DNA of 64,000 nucleotides from positions 21,408 through 85,407 of the forward strand of contig DASPJR010000104.1 in assembly GCA_035628505.1 (NCBI GenBank), written 5' to 3'. A model generated the notes under the pieces. The model had not been told where the DNA came from. It searched no databases and saw only the letters and a program-made list of their open reading frames with translations. This DNA comes from DASPJR01 sp035628505 (lineage in GTDB: Bacteria > Planctomycetota > SZUA-567 > H5-PLA8). The number at the start of each line of letters is the position of its first letter. The first letter of the stretch is position 1. Position numbers and translations under genes: made by a program. This document shows, one piece after another, positions 16,961 to 25,066 of this stretch.

Positions 16961-18253
16961 TTATTTGACAAGTTCACCGACCAGCAGGATTGCGCCGGGA
17001 TAGAAGGCCGTTCCGTTGAAGCGTTCCGGCTTATCCATCTTCTCGTTGCGTTGCGACAGAATCTTAGCCTTGTCAGGCTGCTCGGGATGAATCTCGATCT
17101 TCACCGAATGCTCGGCGTCCGGCAGGTCGCTGGCGATCAGTAGCGTCGCGAGCCGGTGATAGGTGCAGAACGCATCAAAGCGCGCAACCGTGCGCGGGGG
17201 CTGATTGTCGAGCGTGATCGTGACCTGGCCGCAGTCGGGCCCGATGATGTCATAAATCGCGCAGCGCGTGCCCTTGAATTTGAACACAATGCTCTCCCCC
17301 GGCTGCGAACCCTTGTGCAGCGACGTCATGCGCTCTTTCCAGCGCTTGCCGAAGTCGTCCTTCTGCGGATCGAGAAAGACAAAGCCCTTTGAGAGCGTCG
17401 CATCGGTGATCGGCAGCAGCTTCGCATTCTCGTAATTGGCGGCGCTGAATGGCTGCGGCAGCGCGTGCGGGCCGCGCGTTTTGGAAGCCTCCTTGATCGC
17501 GGGAAGCGAACGCACGATCGCCTGCAGGTAGAGCTCGTGTCCGGTCTCGGAATACGGATGAACGCCGTCATTGGCAAAGACGACCTTGTCGCCGAGCGCT
17601 TTCTTTTCCTCATCAGTCTTCGGCAGCGGCGCCTTCCACAGCAGCTTGCCTTCCTTTGCCAACCGCGCGACTTCCATGGCCATGTGAATGGTCGGGATAC
17701 CGTACGTGTCGGCGAGTTTTTCCATGGCGCTGGCAGAGCGCTGGAATTTTCCTTCGAGCATCGGAGGGGAAAGCTGTTCCGTGAGCGTGTAGACGAAGCA
17801 GATGTCGCAGTTCGGCAGCGTCTTCCAGGTCTGGCGCACGATGCCTTCCATGCAGCGGTAAATCTGCTCAGGCGGCGCGCCGCCATCGTTCACCGCGAAT
17901 TCAACGAAAAGCAGATCCGGGTTTTTATCGAGCACGTCCTGCTTGAGACGGAAGACGCCAAGGTCCGATCCGGTTCCACCGATAGCGGCGTTGATTTCTG
18001 AGAACTTCGCGTCGGGAAAAGCCGCTTTGAAGTGTGCCAGCGTCTTTGGCCGCCAGCCGTTCTGAGCCGTGATCGAGCCGCCAAAATAGGCGATCTTCAC
18101 GTCCGCGCCCGCAGTGGCCGCCTTAGCGAAAAAATTTGGCAAGCCCGCGCGTGGCCTGCACTCCTGCGCCGGAACGAGCGCGAGATCTTCGCCGGCGCAT
18201 GTGGCCGGCAAAAAAACAAAAATTGAGAAGAAAAGGGAGGCGATCAGCCGCAT
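16961..18253 (-). CDS. Secreted SGNH/GDSL-type hydrolase
   Basis: 430 aa with a signal peptide (1-20). SGNH blocks are visible: block I Y-F-G-G-S60-I-T (nucleophile Ser), the oxyanion Gly in G-G-T-G-S-D-L-G, Asn in F-A-V-N-D-G, and block V D-G-V-H-P-Y with the catalytic Asp/His. These enzymes are esterases, often deacetylating polysaccharides outside the cell. The C-terminal ~130 residues form a beta domain that is probably ancillary. GAGGAG lies ~7 nt before the ATG. Substrate unknown; a carbohydrate esterase acting with the sulfatases of this window is plausible but inferred. Confidence 0.82.
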   Translation of the reverse strand: MRLIASLFFSIFVFLPATCAGEDLALVPAQECRPRAGLPNFFAKAATAGADVKIAYFGGSITAQNGWRPKTLAHFKAAFPDAKFSEINAAIGGTGSDLGVFRLKQDVLDKNPDLLFVEFAVNDGGAPPEQIYRCMEGIVRQTWKTLPNCDICFVYTLTEQLSPPMLEGKFQRSASAMEKLADTYGIPTIHMAMEVARLAKEGKLLWKAPLPKTDEEKKALGDKVVFANDGVHPYSETGHELYLQAIVRSLPAIKEASKTRGPHALPQPFSAANYENAKLLPITDATLSKGFVFLDPQKDDFGKRWKERMTSLHKGSQPGESIVFKFKGTRCAIYDIIGPDCGQVTITLDNQPPRTVARFDAFCTYHRLATLLIASDLPDAEHSVKIEIHPEQPDKAKILSQRNEKMDKPERFNGTAFYPGAILLVGELVK

Positions 18254-18351
18254 GACGAGAGCTCCTCATAGTTTGAATTGCCGGATCATACAGGGACTCG
18301 AGCAGAGGTCTATCGTTTGCGCAAATGCCCAGCGGGCCTGGAGGTGAAGAT

Positions 18352-18609
18352 ATGCATATCATCGGATGGATTTTCTTCGGGTTAGTTGTCGGTGCGCTCG
18401 CGAAGCTCTTCATGCCCGGACGCGATCCGGGTGGGATTTTTGTGACGATGCTTCTGGGCATCTCCGGATCACTGCTCGGCGGTTTTATCGGGCGGGCGAT
18501 CGGCGGAGCTGGCACGCCGTCCGGCTGGATCGGCTCCATCGTCTGTGCGATGCTGCTGCTGCTTCTCTATAGATTGATTGTCCGCCCGCCGACGCACCGG
18601 CATCCGTAG
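18352..18609 (+). CDS. GlsB/YeaQ/YmgE-family stress-associated membrane protein
   Basis: 85 aa with three hydrophobic helices and the family pattern G-x-L-A-K-x-x-M-P-G-R-D-P-G-G in the first loop, then a G-x-x-G-x-x-x-G-G glycine zipper. Small inner-membrane proteins of this family are often induced by stress; their biochemical role is unknown. The ATG at 18352 is chosen because GGAGGTGA sits 4-5 nt upstream; the nine codons further upstream are part of the same open frame but lack a ribosome site. A 1.2 kb gene-free repeat block follows. Confidence 0.85.
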   Translation: MHIIGWIFFGLVVGALAKLFMPGRDPGGIFVTMLLGISGSLLGGFIGRAIGGAGTPSGWIGSIVCAMLLLLLYRLIVRPPTHRHP

Positions 18610-18670
18610 TTCCCGGTGCTTGATGCGGAATCGAATCACTGTGGGCACTGCGAGCCCGAACACTGCGGCT

Positions 18671-18720
18671 CCCTCTCCCCTTGCGGCCTGGCGGGAGAGG
18701 GATGGGGCGAGGGGTTAGCC
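18671..18720. repeat. CCCTCTCCC palindromic repeat, family B copy 1
   Basis: CCCTCTCCC (18671-18679) pairs with GGGAGAGGG (18693-18701), followed by GAGGGGTTAGCC. The same unit occurs at 42513-42552, 42705-42746 and 55831-55873. REP/BIME-like dispersed palindrome. Confidence 0.75.
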
Positions 18721-18800
18721 GCAGCAGAAGTCAACGCGTTGCCAATCATCAGCCGCGCAACAGATCGAGTCAGTTTGACTTGTCATGCCCGTCAGGTTGT

Positions 18801-18850
18801 CAGCCCTCTAAGGCCCTCTAACACCCTCAATGGCCCTCAAGAGCCCTTGC
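18801..18850. repeat. 10-bp phased array of CCCTC units
   Basis: Five successive 10-base units carry CCCT[CT] in the same register: CAGCCCTCTA, AGGCCCTCTA, ACACCCTCAA, TGGCCCTCAA, GAGCCCTTGC. There is no open reading frame with coding character across it. Confidence 0.75.
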
Positions 18851-18853
18851 GTC

Positions 18854-19073
18854 CCAAAATCAAAATTTCATCCGCCGTATATGGAAGGGTTCCCGATTGC
18901 GGATTGCGGATTTCGGATTGCGGATTGGCGATCGGGCGTTTCAGTGCAGTTTAGTGCGATTCGATGCAATTGAGTGCCATTCGGTGCAGTTGAGTGCGAT
19001 TCAGGTAATTTGAATGCATTTCGATGCTTTTCGACAGCTAGACTTCCAAAATCAATATTTCATCCGTCGTATA
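18854..19073. repeat. 28-bp direct repeats enclosing a heptamer array and a 10-bp phased array
   Basis: The 28 bases at 18854-18881 recur in the same orientation at 19046-19073 with 26 identities (both start CCAAAATCAA and end CGTATA). Between them lie five heptamers at 18896-18930 (ATTGCGG, ATTGCGG, ATTTCGG, ATTGCGG, ATTGGCG) and the TGC-phased array at 18941-19030. Copies are 192 bases apart. The bounded structure looks like a mobile or recombining module, but no encoded protein is present. Confidence 0.75.
18941..19030. repeat. Nine-unit 10-bp array with TGC in fixed phase
   Basis: Units read TCAGTGCAGT, TTAGTGCGAT, TCGATGCAAT, TGAGTGCCAT, TCGGTGCAGT, TGAGTGCGAT, TCAGGTAATT, TGAATGCATT, TCGATGCTTT. 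TGC stands at the same position in eight of nine. The period is exactly 10 bases, close to one helical turn, so each TGC faces the same side of the DNA. Confidence 0.8.
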
Positions 19074-19096
19074 GATGTAACGCGACTTGCCAGGTA

Positions 19097-19165
19097 GCCT
19101 CCCGCTGGGACCGCCGGCGTCCCGCTCGAACAGCCGGCCTCCCGCTGGGACCGCCGGCGTCCCGC
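19097..19165. repeat. GC-rich family C repeat, two identical 29-bp direct copies
   Basis: 19097-19125 and 19137-19165 are identical and 40 bases apart (core GACCGCCGGCGTCCCGC). Related copies: 30972-30997, and inverted inside a coding region at 56426-56451. Confidence 0.85.
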
Positions 19166-19201
19166 GGGCCCGTGCGCTCCGGAGGAGCGCCCGGACATTA
19201 G

Positions 19202-19501
19202 CCGGTGGCAAGCGCGCAGCGCGTGGCCACCGGAAATAATCGCCAATCATTGGTTCCGCGCCTTGGAAGGGCGCCGCAACAACGCGCGGTTCATCCGGCG
19301 CCCCGCTTGGGCGCTTGATCGTAAATCGACGCTGTATTCCGGGCGCGCTCGCTGCCGCTCGCTAGCCGCCCGGCTAATGTCCAGGCGCCTCTCCGAGGCG
19401 CCTAGTGGCGCGAACTTCAGTTCGCGAGTGTATGTAACGCCAATTTTCAATTCGCGAATCACTTTACACTCACGGGTTTACTCGCCGCTTGAAAAGCGGC
19501 G
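19202..19501. repeat. Cluster of five hairpins, three sharing a TGAA-loop design
   Basis: Stems: 19202-19209 with 19226-19233 (CCGGTGGC); 19383-19391 with 19395-19403 (AGGCGCCTC, 3-nt loop); 19409-19426 (CGCGAACT); 19438-19456 (CGCCAATT/AATTCGCG, one mismatch); 19483-19501 (CGCCGCTT/AAGCGGCG). The last three, read on the proper strand, share the apex T-GAA and two have GTTACA right after the stem, although the stem bases differ (family D; a fourth copy is at 55489-55507). No gene is seen in 18610-19837. Confidence 0.7.
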
Positions 19502-19534
19502 TTACATCGCGGCCACAGCACCATCGAAATCAAT

Positions 19535-19577
19535 CTCTGCGTACTCTGCGCTCTCTGCGCCTCTGCGTTGAAGTCGT
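19535..19577. repeat. CTCTGCG array ending in TTGAAGTCGT
   Basis: CTCTGCG recurs at 19535, 19544, 19553 and 19561 (period 8-9) and ends in TTGAAGTCGT. The same terminal decamer ends the CTCCGTG array at 15068-15110 and, inverted, begins the CACGGAG array at 54588. The rest of the block to the ribosome site at 19824 shows nothing recognisable. Confidence 0.7.
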
Positions 19578-19837
19578 TATTCCGTTTGGCACCCGTCAAA
19601 AAGGGGGACAAGTGTGACGAAGCGCCCGAGCCGCCGTTTCTTGACCGCTGGTCAATGATGAAAACGTTGCGCACGCAGTGGCTCAACGGGATGATTGAGG
19701 GTTTCGGATAACGCTCCGGACGAACGGCACCGGAGATCGCCGTAGCCATGACGAGCAGGCGGAAATCTGAAAAATGCCGTACGTTCTCTACGATGGCGTA
19801 CAACAGTATGTACAACATGCATTGTGGAGGATACTTC

Positions 19838-22294
19838 ATGAACGTACTGCGTTGGGTTGCCGGGGTCGTTGTACTGGTAGCGGCTCCTCTATATGGAGGC
19901 GAGGAGCGGGTGCAGGTCAGTGGGCGCTACCCGCACCTGGTCATGTTCAACAAACAGGGCGAGTGCGGCACCGGCGCGGTGGTTGAATGGGCCGGTAAGC
20001 TCTGGGCAATCACCTACGCGCCGCACAAACCGGAAGGCTCGGACGATAAGCTCTACGAGATCGACGCCGACCTCAATCAGGTGATCCGCAAAGAAAGCGT
20101 CGGCGGTACGCCCGCGGCGCGCATGATCCACAAGGAATCCAACCAGCTTCTGATCGGGCCGTACCTCATCGACGATCAGCGGAAAGTCCGCGTGATTCCG
20201 CCGTCAAAAATGTTTGGCCGCATCTCGGCCGTGACGCGGCACCTGACCGATCCGGCGAACAAAGTTTATTACTTCGACATGGAAGGCCTCATCTACGAAG
20301 CCGACGTTAAGACGCTTGAAGTGAAACTGCTCTACAAGCGCGCGATTCCCGGCTGGCACGGCAAAGGCGCGTACACCGCACAGGGACACCTTGTCATCGC
20401 GAACAACGGAGAACACGAAGCGGCCAGCGTAAACAAGTTCAAACCGTTCGACTACCAGGTTCAGTTCGAAATGGGCGGTGAGAATGCCGGAGGCCTCGGT
20501 GACTGGGACGGCAAGACATGGAAGCTCGAAGAGCGCCGGCAGTTTACTGAAGTGACCGGTCCGGGCGGAATCTACGGCACACCCTCGCCCGAAGCGCCGC
20601 TCTGGTCTGTCGGATGGGACAAGCGCTCGCTGCTGCTGAAAGTCCTCGACGGATCCTGGCAAACGTACCGCGTGCCCAAGGCCGATTACTCGTATGATGG
20701 CACGCACGGCTGGCACACCGAGTGGCCGCGCATCCGCGAAGTGGTTCCTGAAAAAGACGGCAAAGCCGCGAAGCTGCTGATGAACATGCACGGCGGCTGG
20801 TTCGACTTCCCAAAGACGTTCAGCGCGAAAGACGCCTCGGGCCTGAAGCCGGTTGCGTCGTACCTGAAAATCACGGGCGACTTCGCGCCTTGGAAAGACA
20901 GCATCGTCTTCGCCTGCGACGATGTCGCGGCGTCGGGCTTTTCATCGAGCGGCTTCGATCCGCTCAACTCGCTGAACGGACAGTCGCAGTCGAACCTGTG
21001 GTTCTCGACGTGGGACAACCTGGCGCAGTGTGGACGCCCGGCCGGCTACGGTGGACCGTGGATGGGCGACAGCGTGAAAGCGAACGCGCCTTCGATTCCA
21101 TATCTTTTCGCAGGCTACACGCAGCGCGTGCTGCATCTCTCGCACGAAACGGACGCGGATGTTGCATTCACGATCGAAATTGACGCCGATGGCAAGGGTG
21201 CGTGGAAGGAACTCCAGAAGATCAGCGTGCCTGCGAAGGGTTACACCTTCCACATCTTTCCTGCCGACACGGCAGGCCAATGGGTTCGTCTCAAGACAGA
21301 CCGTGACGCCGCGAACGTGAATGCGTACTTCCACTATGGGCCCGGCGGCGGAACGGCTGAAGACCGTTCGAAATTTGCGGCGCTGAGTGATGTCAGTGAC
21401 GCTGCCCCGTGGATCAGCGCCGTCATGCGCGCCGAAGGGGAAGGCAAATGCAATCTCGCAGTGCTCGCCAATGCCGTGGATAACTCTGGCAACGCCAGCC
21501 CCGCCAGGTTCGTCCAGGTGGACGGCGAGATGAAAGCCGCGCCGATCGAAGCGGAGAGTAAGTCCGCCAAATTCCTGCAGGAAAAAGTCGTTGTGAAGAA
21601 ACAGCAGTCAATCACGAGCGACGCTGCGTCCATCATCGTGGTCGAAGACAAAGTGCGCTACCGACTGCCGAAGTCAAGCGATGCCTACGACAAGGAATTC
21701 GCTACGGGCTGGCCACGCACCGTCCGGGAGGTCGTCACAGAACGCTCGCTGATGAATGCCGGCGGCAGCTTTTATGTCCTCCCACGCACGAATTCGGGCG
21801 GCGTGGCGCACATCAAGCCAGTCTGCACGCACAACAAGCGCATCGTCGATTTCTGCTCCTGGCGCGGCCTGATGGTGATGAGCGGGACGCGAGCTGACGC
21901 GAAGGCGGACGGCCACTATTTCAGCTTCGGCGGCGACATGCCGGGGGGCCTCTGGTATGGCGACATTGATGATCTCTGGAAGATGGGCAAGCCGAAAGGA
22001 CAGGGCGGGCCGTGGCTGGAAACGAACGTGAAAGCCAACCAGCCCAGCGATGCGTACCTGATGACCGGCTACGAAAAAAAAAGCGTGAAGCTCAGCCACA
22101 ATTCAACGCTCTTGGTGAAGATGACGCTCGAAGTTGATTTCCTCGCGACCGGCGAATGGAAGGTGTATCAGACGATTGAAGTGCCAGCGGGCCAGACGCT
22201 GACTCATGAATTCCCCGCAGGTTACTCCGCGCACTGGATCCGCGTGCGCGCCAACAGGGATTGCCGAGCGACCGCGGCATTCACCTATGAATAA
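19838..22294 (+). CDS. Secreted protein with duplicated ~200-aa module, unknown function
   Basis: 818 aa with a signal peptide (1-23, MNVLRWVAG... to YGG). The N-terminal ~290 residues have the short beta-strand rhythm of a propeller (G-T-G-A-V-V-E-W-A-G-K-L-W-A-I-T). Two copies of one module follow at ~295-502 and ~624-817; both run W-P-R-x-R-E-V-V, a W-K/W-R-x-x-I/M-V strand, G-G-P-W, V-K-A-N-x-P-S, a K-x-V-x-L-S-H-like strand and W-[VI]-R-[LV]-[KR]. The ends look like beta sandwiches that could bind carbohydrate. No catalytic motif is evident. The ATG at 19838 has GGAGG 8 nt upstream; the open frame begins 90 bases earlier without a ribosome site. Placement beside an esterase suggests a role in polymer use (inference). 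Confidence 0.75.
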   Translation: MNVLRWVAGVVVLVAAPLYGGEERVQVSGRYPHLVMFNKQGECGTGAVVEWAGKLWAITYAPHKPEGSDDKLYEIDADLNQVIRKESVGGTPAARMIHKESNQLLIGPYLIDDQRKVRVIPPSKMFGRISAVTRHLTDPANKVYYFDMEGLIYEADVKTLEVKLLYKRAIPGWHGKGAYTAQGHLVIANNGEHEAASVNKFKPFDYQVQFEMGGENAGGLGDWDGKTWKLEERRQFTEVTGPGGIYGTPSPEAPLWSVGWDKRSLLLKVLDGSWQTYRVPKADYSYDGTHGWHTEWPRIREVVPEKDGKAAKLLMNMHGGWFDFPKTFSAKDASGLKPVASYLKITGDFAPWKDSIVFACDDVAASGFSSSGFDPLNSLNGQSQSNLWFSTWDNLAQCGRPAGYGGPWMGDSVKANAPSIPYLFAGYTQRVLHLSHETDADVAFTIEIDADGKGAWKELQKISVPAKGYTFHIFPADTAGQWVRLKTDRDAANVNAYFHYGPGGGTAEDRSKFAALSDVSDAAPWISAVMRAEGEGKCNLAVLANAVDNSGNASPARFVQVDGEMKAAPIEAESKSAKFLQEKVVVKKQQSITSDAASIIVVEDKVRYRLPKSSDAYDKEFATGWPRTVREVVTERSLMNAGGSFYVLPRTNSGGVAHIKPVCTHNKRIVDFCSWRGLMVMSGTRADAKADGHYFSFGGDMPGGLWYGDIDDLWKMGKPKGQGGPWLETNVKANQPSDAYLMTGYEKKSVKLSHNSTLLVKMTLEVDFLATGEWKVYQTIEVPAGQTLTHEFPAGYSAHWIRVRANRDCRATAAFTYE

Positions 22295-22306
22295 CGGTAA
22301 GGGTTG

Positions 22307-22578
22307 AACCGCCAAGACGCCCAGGCTCCAAGGGGAAGTGGGCAAGTGACGGTGGGCAGGGGAACAGGAAAAAATAGAAGCACGAAATGCGAAGTTCGAA
22401 TTCTGAATACCAAATGTTCGAAACAGCTCGGCGCTCACCCGTTTCGAACATTCCATCATTCGAACTTTTGAGCATTGTTTCGGATTTAGAAATTCGAATG
22501 TCGGATTTAATGTTGGAGAGCAACGATTGCTGAATCGCTCTTTACCGACTCCTTGCCGCCTCGGCGTCTTGGCGGTTC
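22307..22578. repeat. Nested inverted repeat: GCCAAGACGCC arms around palindrome A2
   Basis: The outer arms (22307-22334 and, inverted, 22551-22578; about 25 of 28 bases match) carry AACCGCCAAGACGCC. Inside, at 22378-22512, lies a TTCGAA-rich palindrome: left arm GAAGCACGAAAT... to ATGTTCGAAAC, a 15-nt centre, then GTTTCGAACATT... onward. The right outer arm lies inside the esterase gene and encodes residues 9-17, the hydrophobic core of its signal peptide. Confidence 0.75.
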
Positions 22579-23393
22579 TAAGCAGTTCGCTTTTTGCCGG
22601 CGAGCGGCCGGAGCTCGGCGAGACGCTGAAGCCGTCGCGTGAAATCGTCTACAAGAAAGTCGGCGACCGCGAGCTGCGCCTGTTTGTATTCGAGCCCACT
22701 GGACACACGAGCAACGATGCGCGCCCGGCGCTGCTGGCGATTCACGGCGGTGGTTGGGCAGGCGGCGCGCCGAACACAGAGTTTTATCTCGCGAATGCGA
22801 TGGCTGAGCGCGGCATGATCGGCTTCGCGCTCGAGTACCGCTTGATCAAAGGCAAAGCATCGACCGTATTCGAATGCGTCAAAGACGGCCGCAGCGCCGT
22901 GCGCTACTTGCGCTCTCACGCCAAAGAACTCGGAATCGATCCGAATCGAATTGTCGTCGCTGGCGGTTCGGCTGGAGGTCATGTCGCCGCATCGACTGCG
23001 CTGCTCGACGAGATCAACGAAAGCAGCGACGATCTTGCGATCGACCCGCATCCAAACGTGCTGATTTTGCGCTACGCCGTGCTGGACACGTCGAAGGAAG
23101 GATATGGATCAGGAACGATCGGCGCGCGCTGGAAGGAGCTTTCGCCGCTGCATCACGTCCGCAAAAACATGCCGCCGGCACTGCTCTTTCACGGCACGGC
23201 CGACACTGTGACGCCCTATAAGAACGCGACAGATTTTCGCGATGCGATGATCGCCGCCGGAAACAAATGCGAGCTAATCACTGCTGAAGGCGCCACTCAC
23301 GGCCATGTGCGGCTCGATCCCAAACGTGCCGCGCAGGCAGTGGTGGATACGGTGAAGTTCTTGAATGGGCTGGGATACAAGCTGAAGGGGTGA
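22527..23393 (+). CDS. Secreted alpha/beta-hydrolase esterase (HSL/BD-FAE-like)
   Basis: 288 aa. H-G-G-G-W forms the oxyanion hole, the nucleophile elbow is G-G-S148-A-G-G, the acid is Asp in G-T-A-D-T-V-T-P, and the base is His in G-A-T-H-G-H. This is the set of hormone-sensitive-lipase/feruloyl-esterase-like carboxylesterases that deacylate glycans or small esters. The start is TTG at 22527: GGAGAG lies 7-8 nt upstream and no ATG occurs before the catalytic core. The signal peptide (~1-25, LGVLAVLSSSLFAG) is partly encoded by a dispersed GCCAAGACGCC repeat. It lies downstream of the 818-aa protein on the same strand, separated by the palindromic element. Confidence 0.8.
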   Translation: MLNRSLPTPCRLGVLAVLSSSLFAGERPELGETLKPSREIVYKKVGDRELRLFVFEPTGHTSNDARPALLAIHGGGWAGGAPNTEFYLANAMAERGMIGFALEYRLIKGKASTVFECVKDGRSAVRYLRSHAKELGIDPNRIVVAGGSAGGHVAASTALLDEINESSDDLAIDPHPNVLILRYAVLDTSKEGYGSGTIGARWKELSPLHHVRKNMPPALLFHGTADTVTPYKNATDFRDAMIAAGNKCELITAEGATHGHVRLDPKRAAQAVVDTVKFLNGLGYKLKG

Positions 23394-23435
23394 ATAACCG
23401 CTCCACAGAAGAGACATCGAGAGTAGTAAGGACCT

Positions 23436-23574
23436 CGAAGTTCCAAATTCCGAAATTTGAAACAAGTTCAAATGACCGAAAGACAAATGTTCGAAACGGA
23501 TGGCATCCACCCGTTTCGAACATTCGTCATTTGAGATTTTGAATTTGTTTCGGATTTCGAAATTCGGATTTCGA
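23436..23574. repeat. TTCGAA-rich palindrome, copy A3
   Basis: This is the cleanest copy. AATGTTCGAAACGG pairs with CCGTTTCGAACATT around an 11-nt centre, and the outer arms (CGAAATTTGAAACAAGTTCAAA-like on the left; TTGAATTTGTTTCGGATTTCG-like on the right) continue the symmetry. It sits between the convergent esterase and PQQ genes and may end transcription from both sides. Confidence 0.8.
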
Positions 23575-23576
23575 GT

Positions 23577-24812
23577 TTACTTCGCTTTCACGTCGTAACA
23601 CAGCAGCACGTCCTGGTCGCGAATGTAAAGTTTTCCGCCGGCGATGACCGGATGCGCCCAGCTGTGGGCTTTGCTGCGATCGGGCGGATCGAAGCGGCCT
23701 TTCTCTTTGTACGCTGCCGGCGTGGCTTCGACGAGGGCGATGCTGCCGGGGCCGCTTTCGCCGCGCATGTACAGGTGGCCGTCGGCGTAGGCGATGGCGC
23801 CCTTGCCGACACCTTTATCGCTCCAGGCAACGTTGCCCGTCTTCAGTTCCATGCACGTCCAGCCGCCGGAGTCGTTGAAGCCGTAAACGTGATCGCCGAC
23901 TCGGATGACGCCGCCATGATGATTCTTCATCGACTTGTTCGCGTAAATCTGGTTTGTGCTGAACGCGCCGTTCTCAGCTTTCACTGCGAATGCATTGCAG
24001 CCGACGCCATAGCCGCTCGTGACGTAGACGAGGCCTTCGTGATAAATTGGCGTGCTGATCACGGCGGTCGCACCAGCGCGGTCAGCGCGCCAGAGCAGCT
24101 TTCCATCCTTCGCACCGATGCCCGCCACACTCTGGCCGGTCAGCTGCAGGTACTGCGGCACGCCGCCGATTTCGGCCGGCACAACCGAGGAATACGCCGC
24201 TGCATCCTTATAATCAGCCGTGCGCCAGACCAGTTCGCCGGTGGTCTTCTTCAGTGCAAGCACCGTGCCCTTCGGTCCGCCTGGCGTGAGAATAACGAGT
24301 TCGCCGTCAATCAGCGGCGATTCGCTATAACCCCAGCCCGACATCATTTTGCCGCCAAAGTCTTTTTCCATGTGCTTGCGCCAGACTTCGGCGCCGGTTT
24401 TTCCGTGGACACAGACGATTTCGCCGTACTGGCTCATGCCGATGACCACATCGCCCGAAATCGCCGGCGTGCAGCGCGTGCCTGGATAACCGCCGCCGCC
24501 ACCCACGCCGCCAACCTTCGCCGTCCACAGCACTTTACCGCTGAGATCGAGTGCGATGATGCAGCTGTTGCCCTGCACGTCGCCCATCGTGAAGACTTTG
24601 CCGCCCGAAACAGAGACGCTCGAAAAGCCCGCGCCAACTCCCGTTGCGCGCCACGCCAGCGGCGGCCCCGCAGCCGGCCACTGTTTGAGCAAGCCTGTTT
24701 CGGTCGAGAGTCCGTCGCGCTTGGGGCCGCGCCACTGCGGCCAGTCGCCTTCTCCACCAAACGCGGAGATGTTAATCAGAACCAGGAGAAGAAGTGTGCG
24801 AAGCGCGGCCAT
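23577..24812 (-). CDS. Secreted PQQ-like beta-propeller protein
   Basis: 411 aa: signal peptide (MAALRTLLLLVLINISAFGG) then D-W-P-Q-W-R-G-P-K-R-D-G, the opening typical of planctomycete and verrucomicrobial PQQ-like repeat proteins. Repeated blades show A-L-D-x-x-G-K-x-x-W, V-H-G-K-T-G-A-E-V-W-R, A-L-K-K-T-T-G-E-L-V-W-R and A-K-D-G-K-L-L-W-R. It resembles BamB/quinoprotein folds, but the PQQ-ligating residues of alcohol dehydrogenases are not visible, so enzymatic activity is doubtful. The ATG at 24812 is supported by GGAG ~9 nt upstream. It is divergent from the TPR lipoprotein gene. Confidence 0.85.
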   Translation of the reverse strand: MAALRTLLLLVLINISAFGGEGDWPQWRGPKRDGLSTETGLLKQWPAAGPPLAWRATGVGAGFSSVSVSGGKVFTMGDVQGNSCIIALDLSGKVLWTAKVGGVGGGGGYPGTRCTPAISGDVVIGMSQYGEIVCVHGKTGAEVWRKHMEKDFGGKMMSGWGYSESPLIDGELVILTPGGPKGTVLALKKTTGELVWRTADYKDAAAYSSVVPAEIGGVPQYLQLTGQSVAGIGAKDGKLLWRADRAGATAVISTPIYHEGLVYVTSGYGVGCNAFAVKAENGAFSTNQIYANKSMKNHHGGVIRVGDHVYGFNDSGGWTCMELKTGNVAWSDKGVGKGAIAYADGHLYMRGESGPGSIALVEATPAAYKEKGRFDPPDRSKAHSWAHPVIAGGKLYIRDQDVLLCYDVKAK

Positions 24813-25066
24813 GCAATGTTCTCCGAAAGGGTGAGCGCTAAAGGCGCTCTGAGGCATTTTCGCCAGACGCAGGTTTCTGACAAGCACGTTCAACGCGGCA
24901 AGATGTGTCATCAGGTGTGGTCCTCTGATAATACAAGACTCACCTTGTGAGGGATTTACTGCGCCCGGAGTTAAAAATCAGGATGACCCTGCCCGGTCTT
25001 GCCCCTGCGGCGGAGAGGGTGTAAACTCCTGACGCTCTTGAAATTGCATTTATGTGGGAACAGGCC

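Noticed and set aside
19459..19839. 126-codon minus-strand open frame in the repeat block
   Set aside because: It spans the CTCTGCG array and the ribosome site of the next gene; the product is a translation of repeats.
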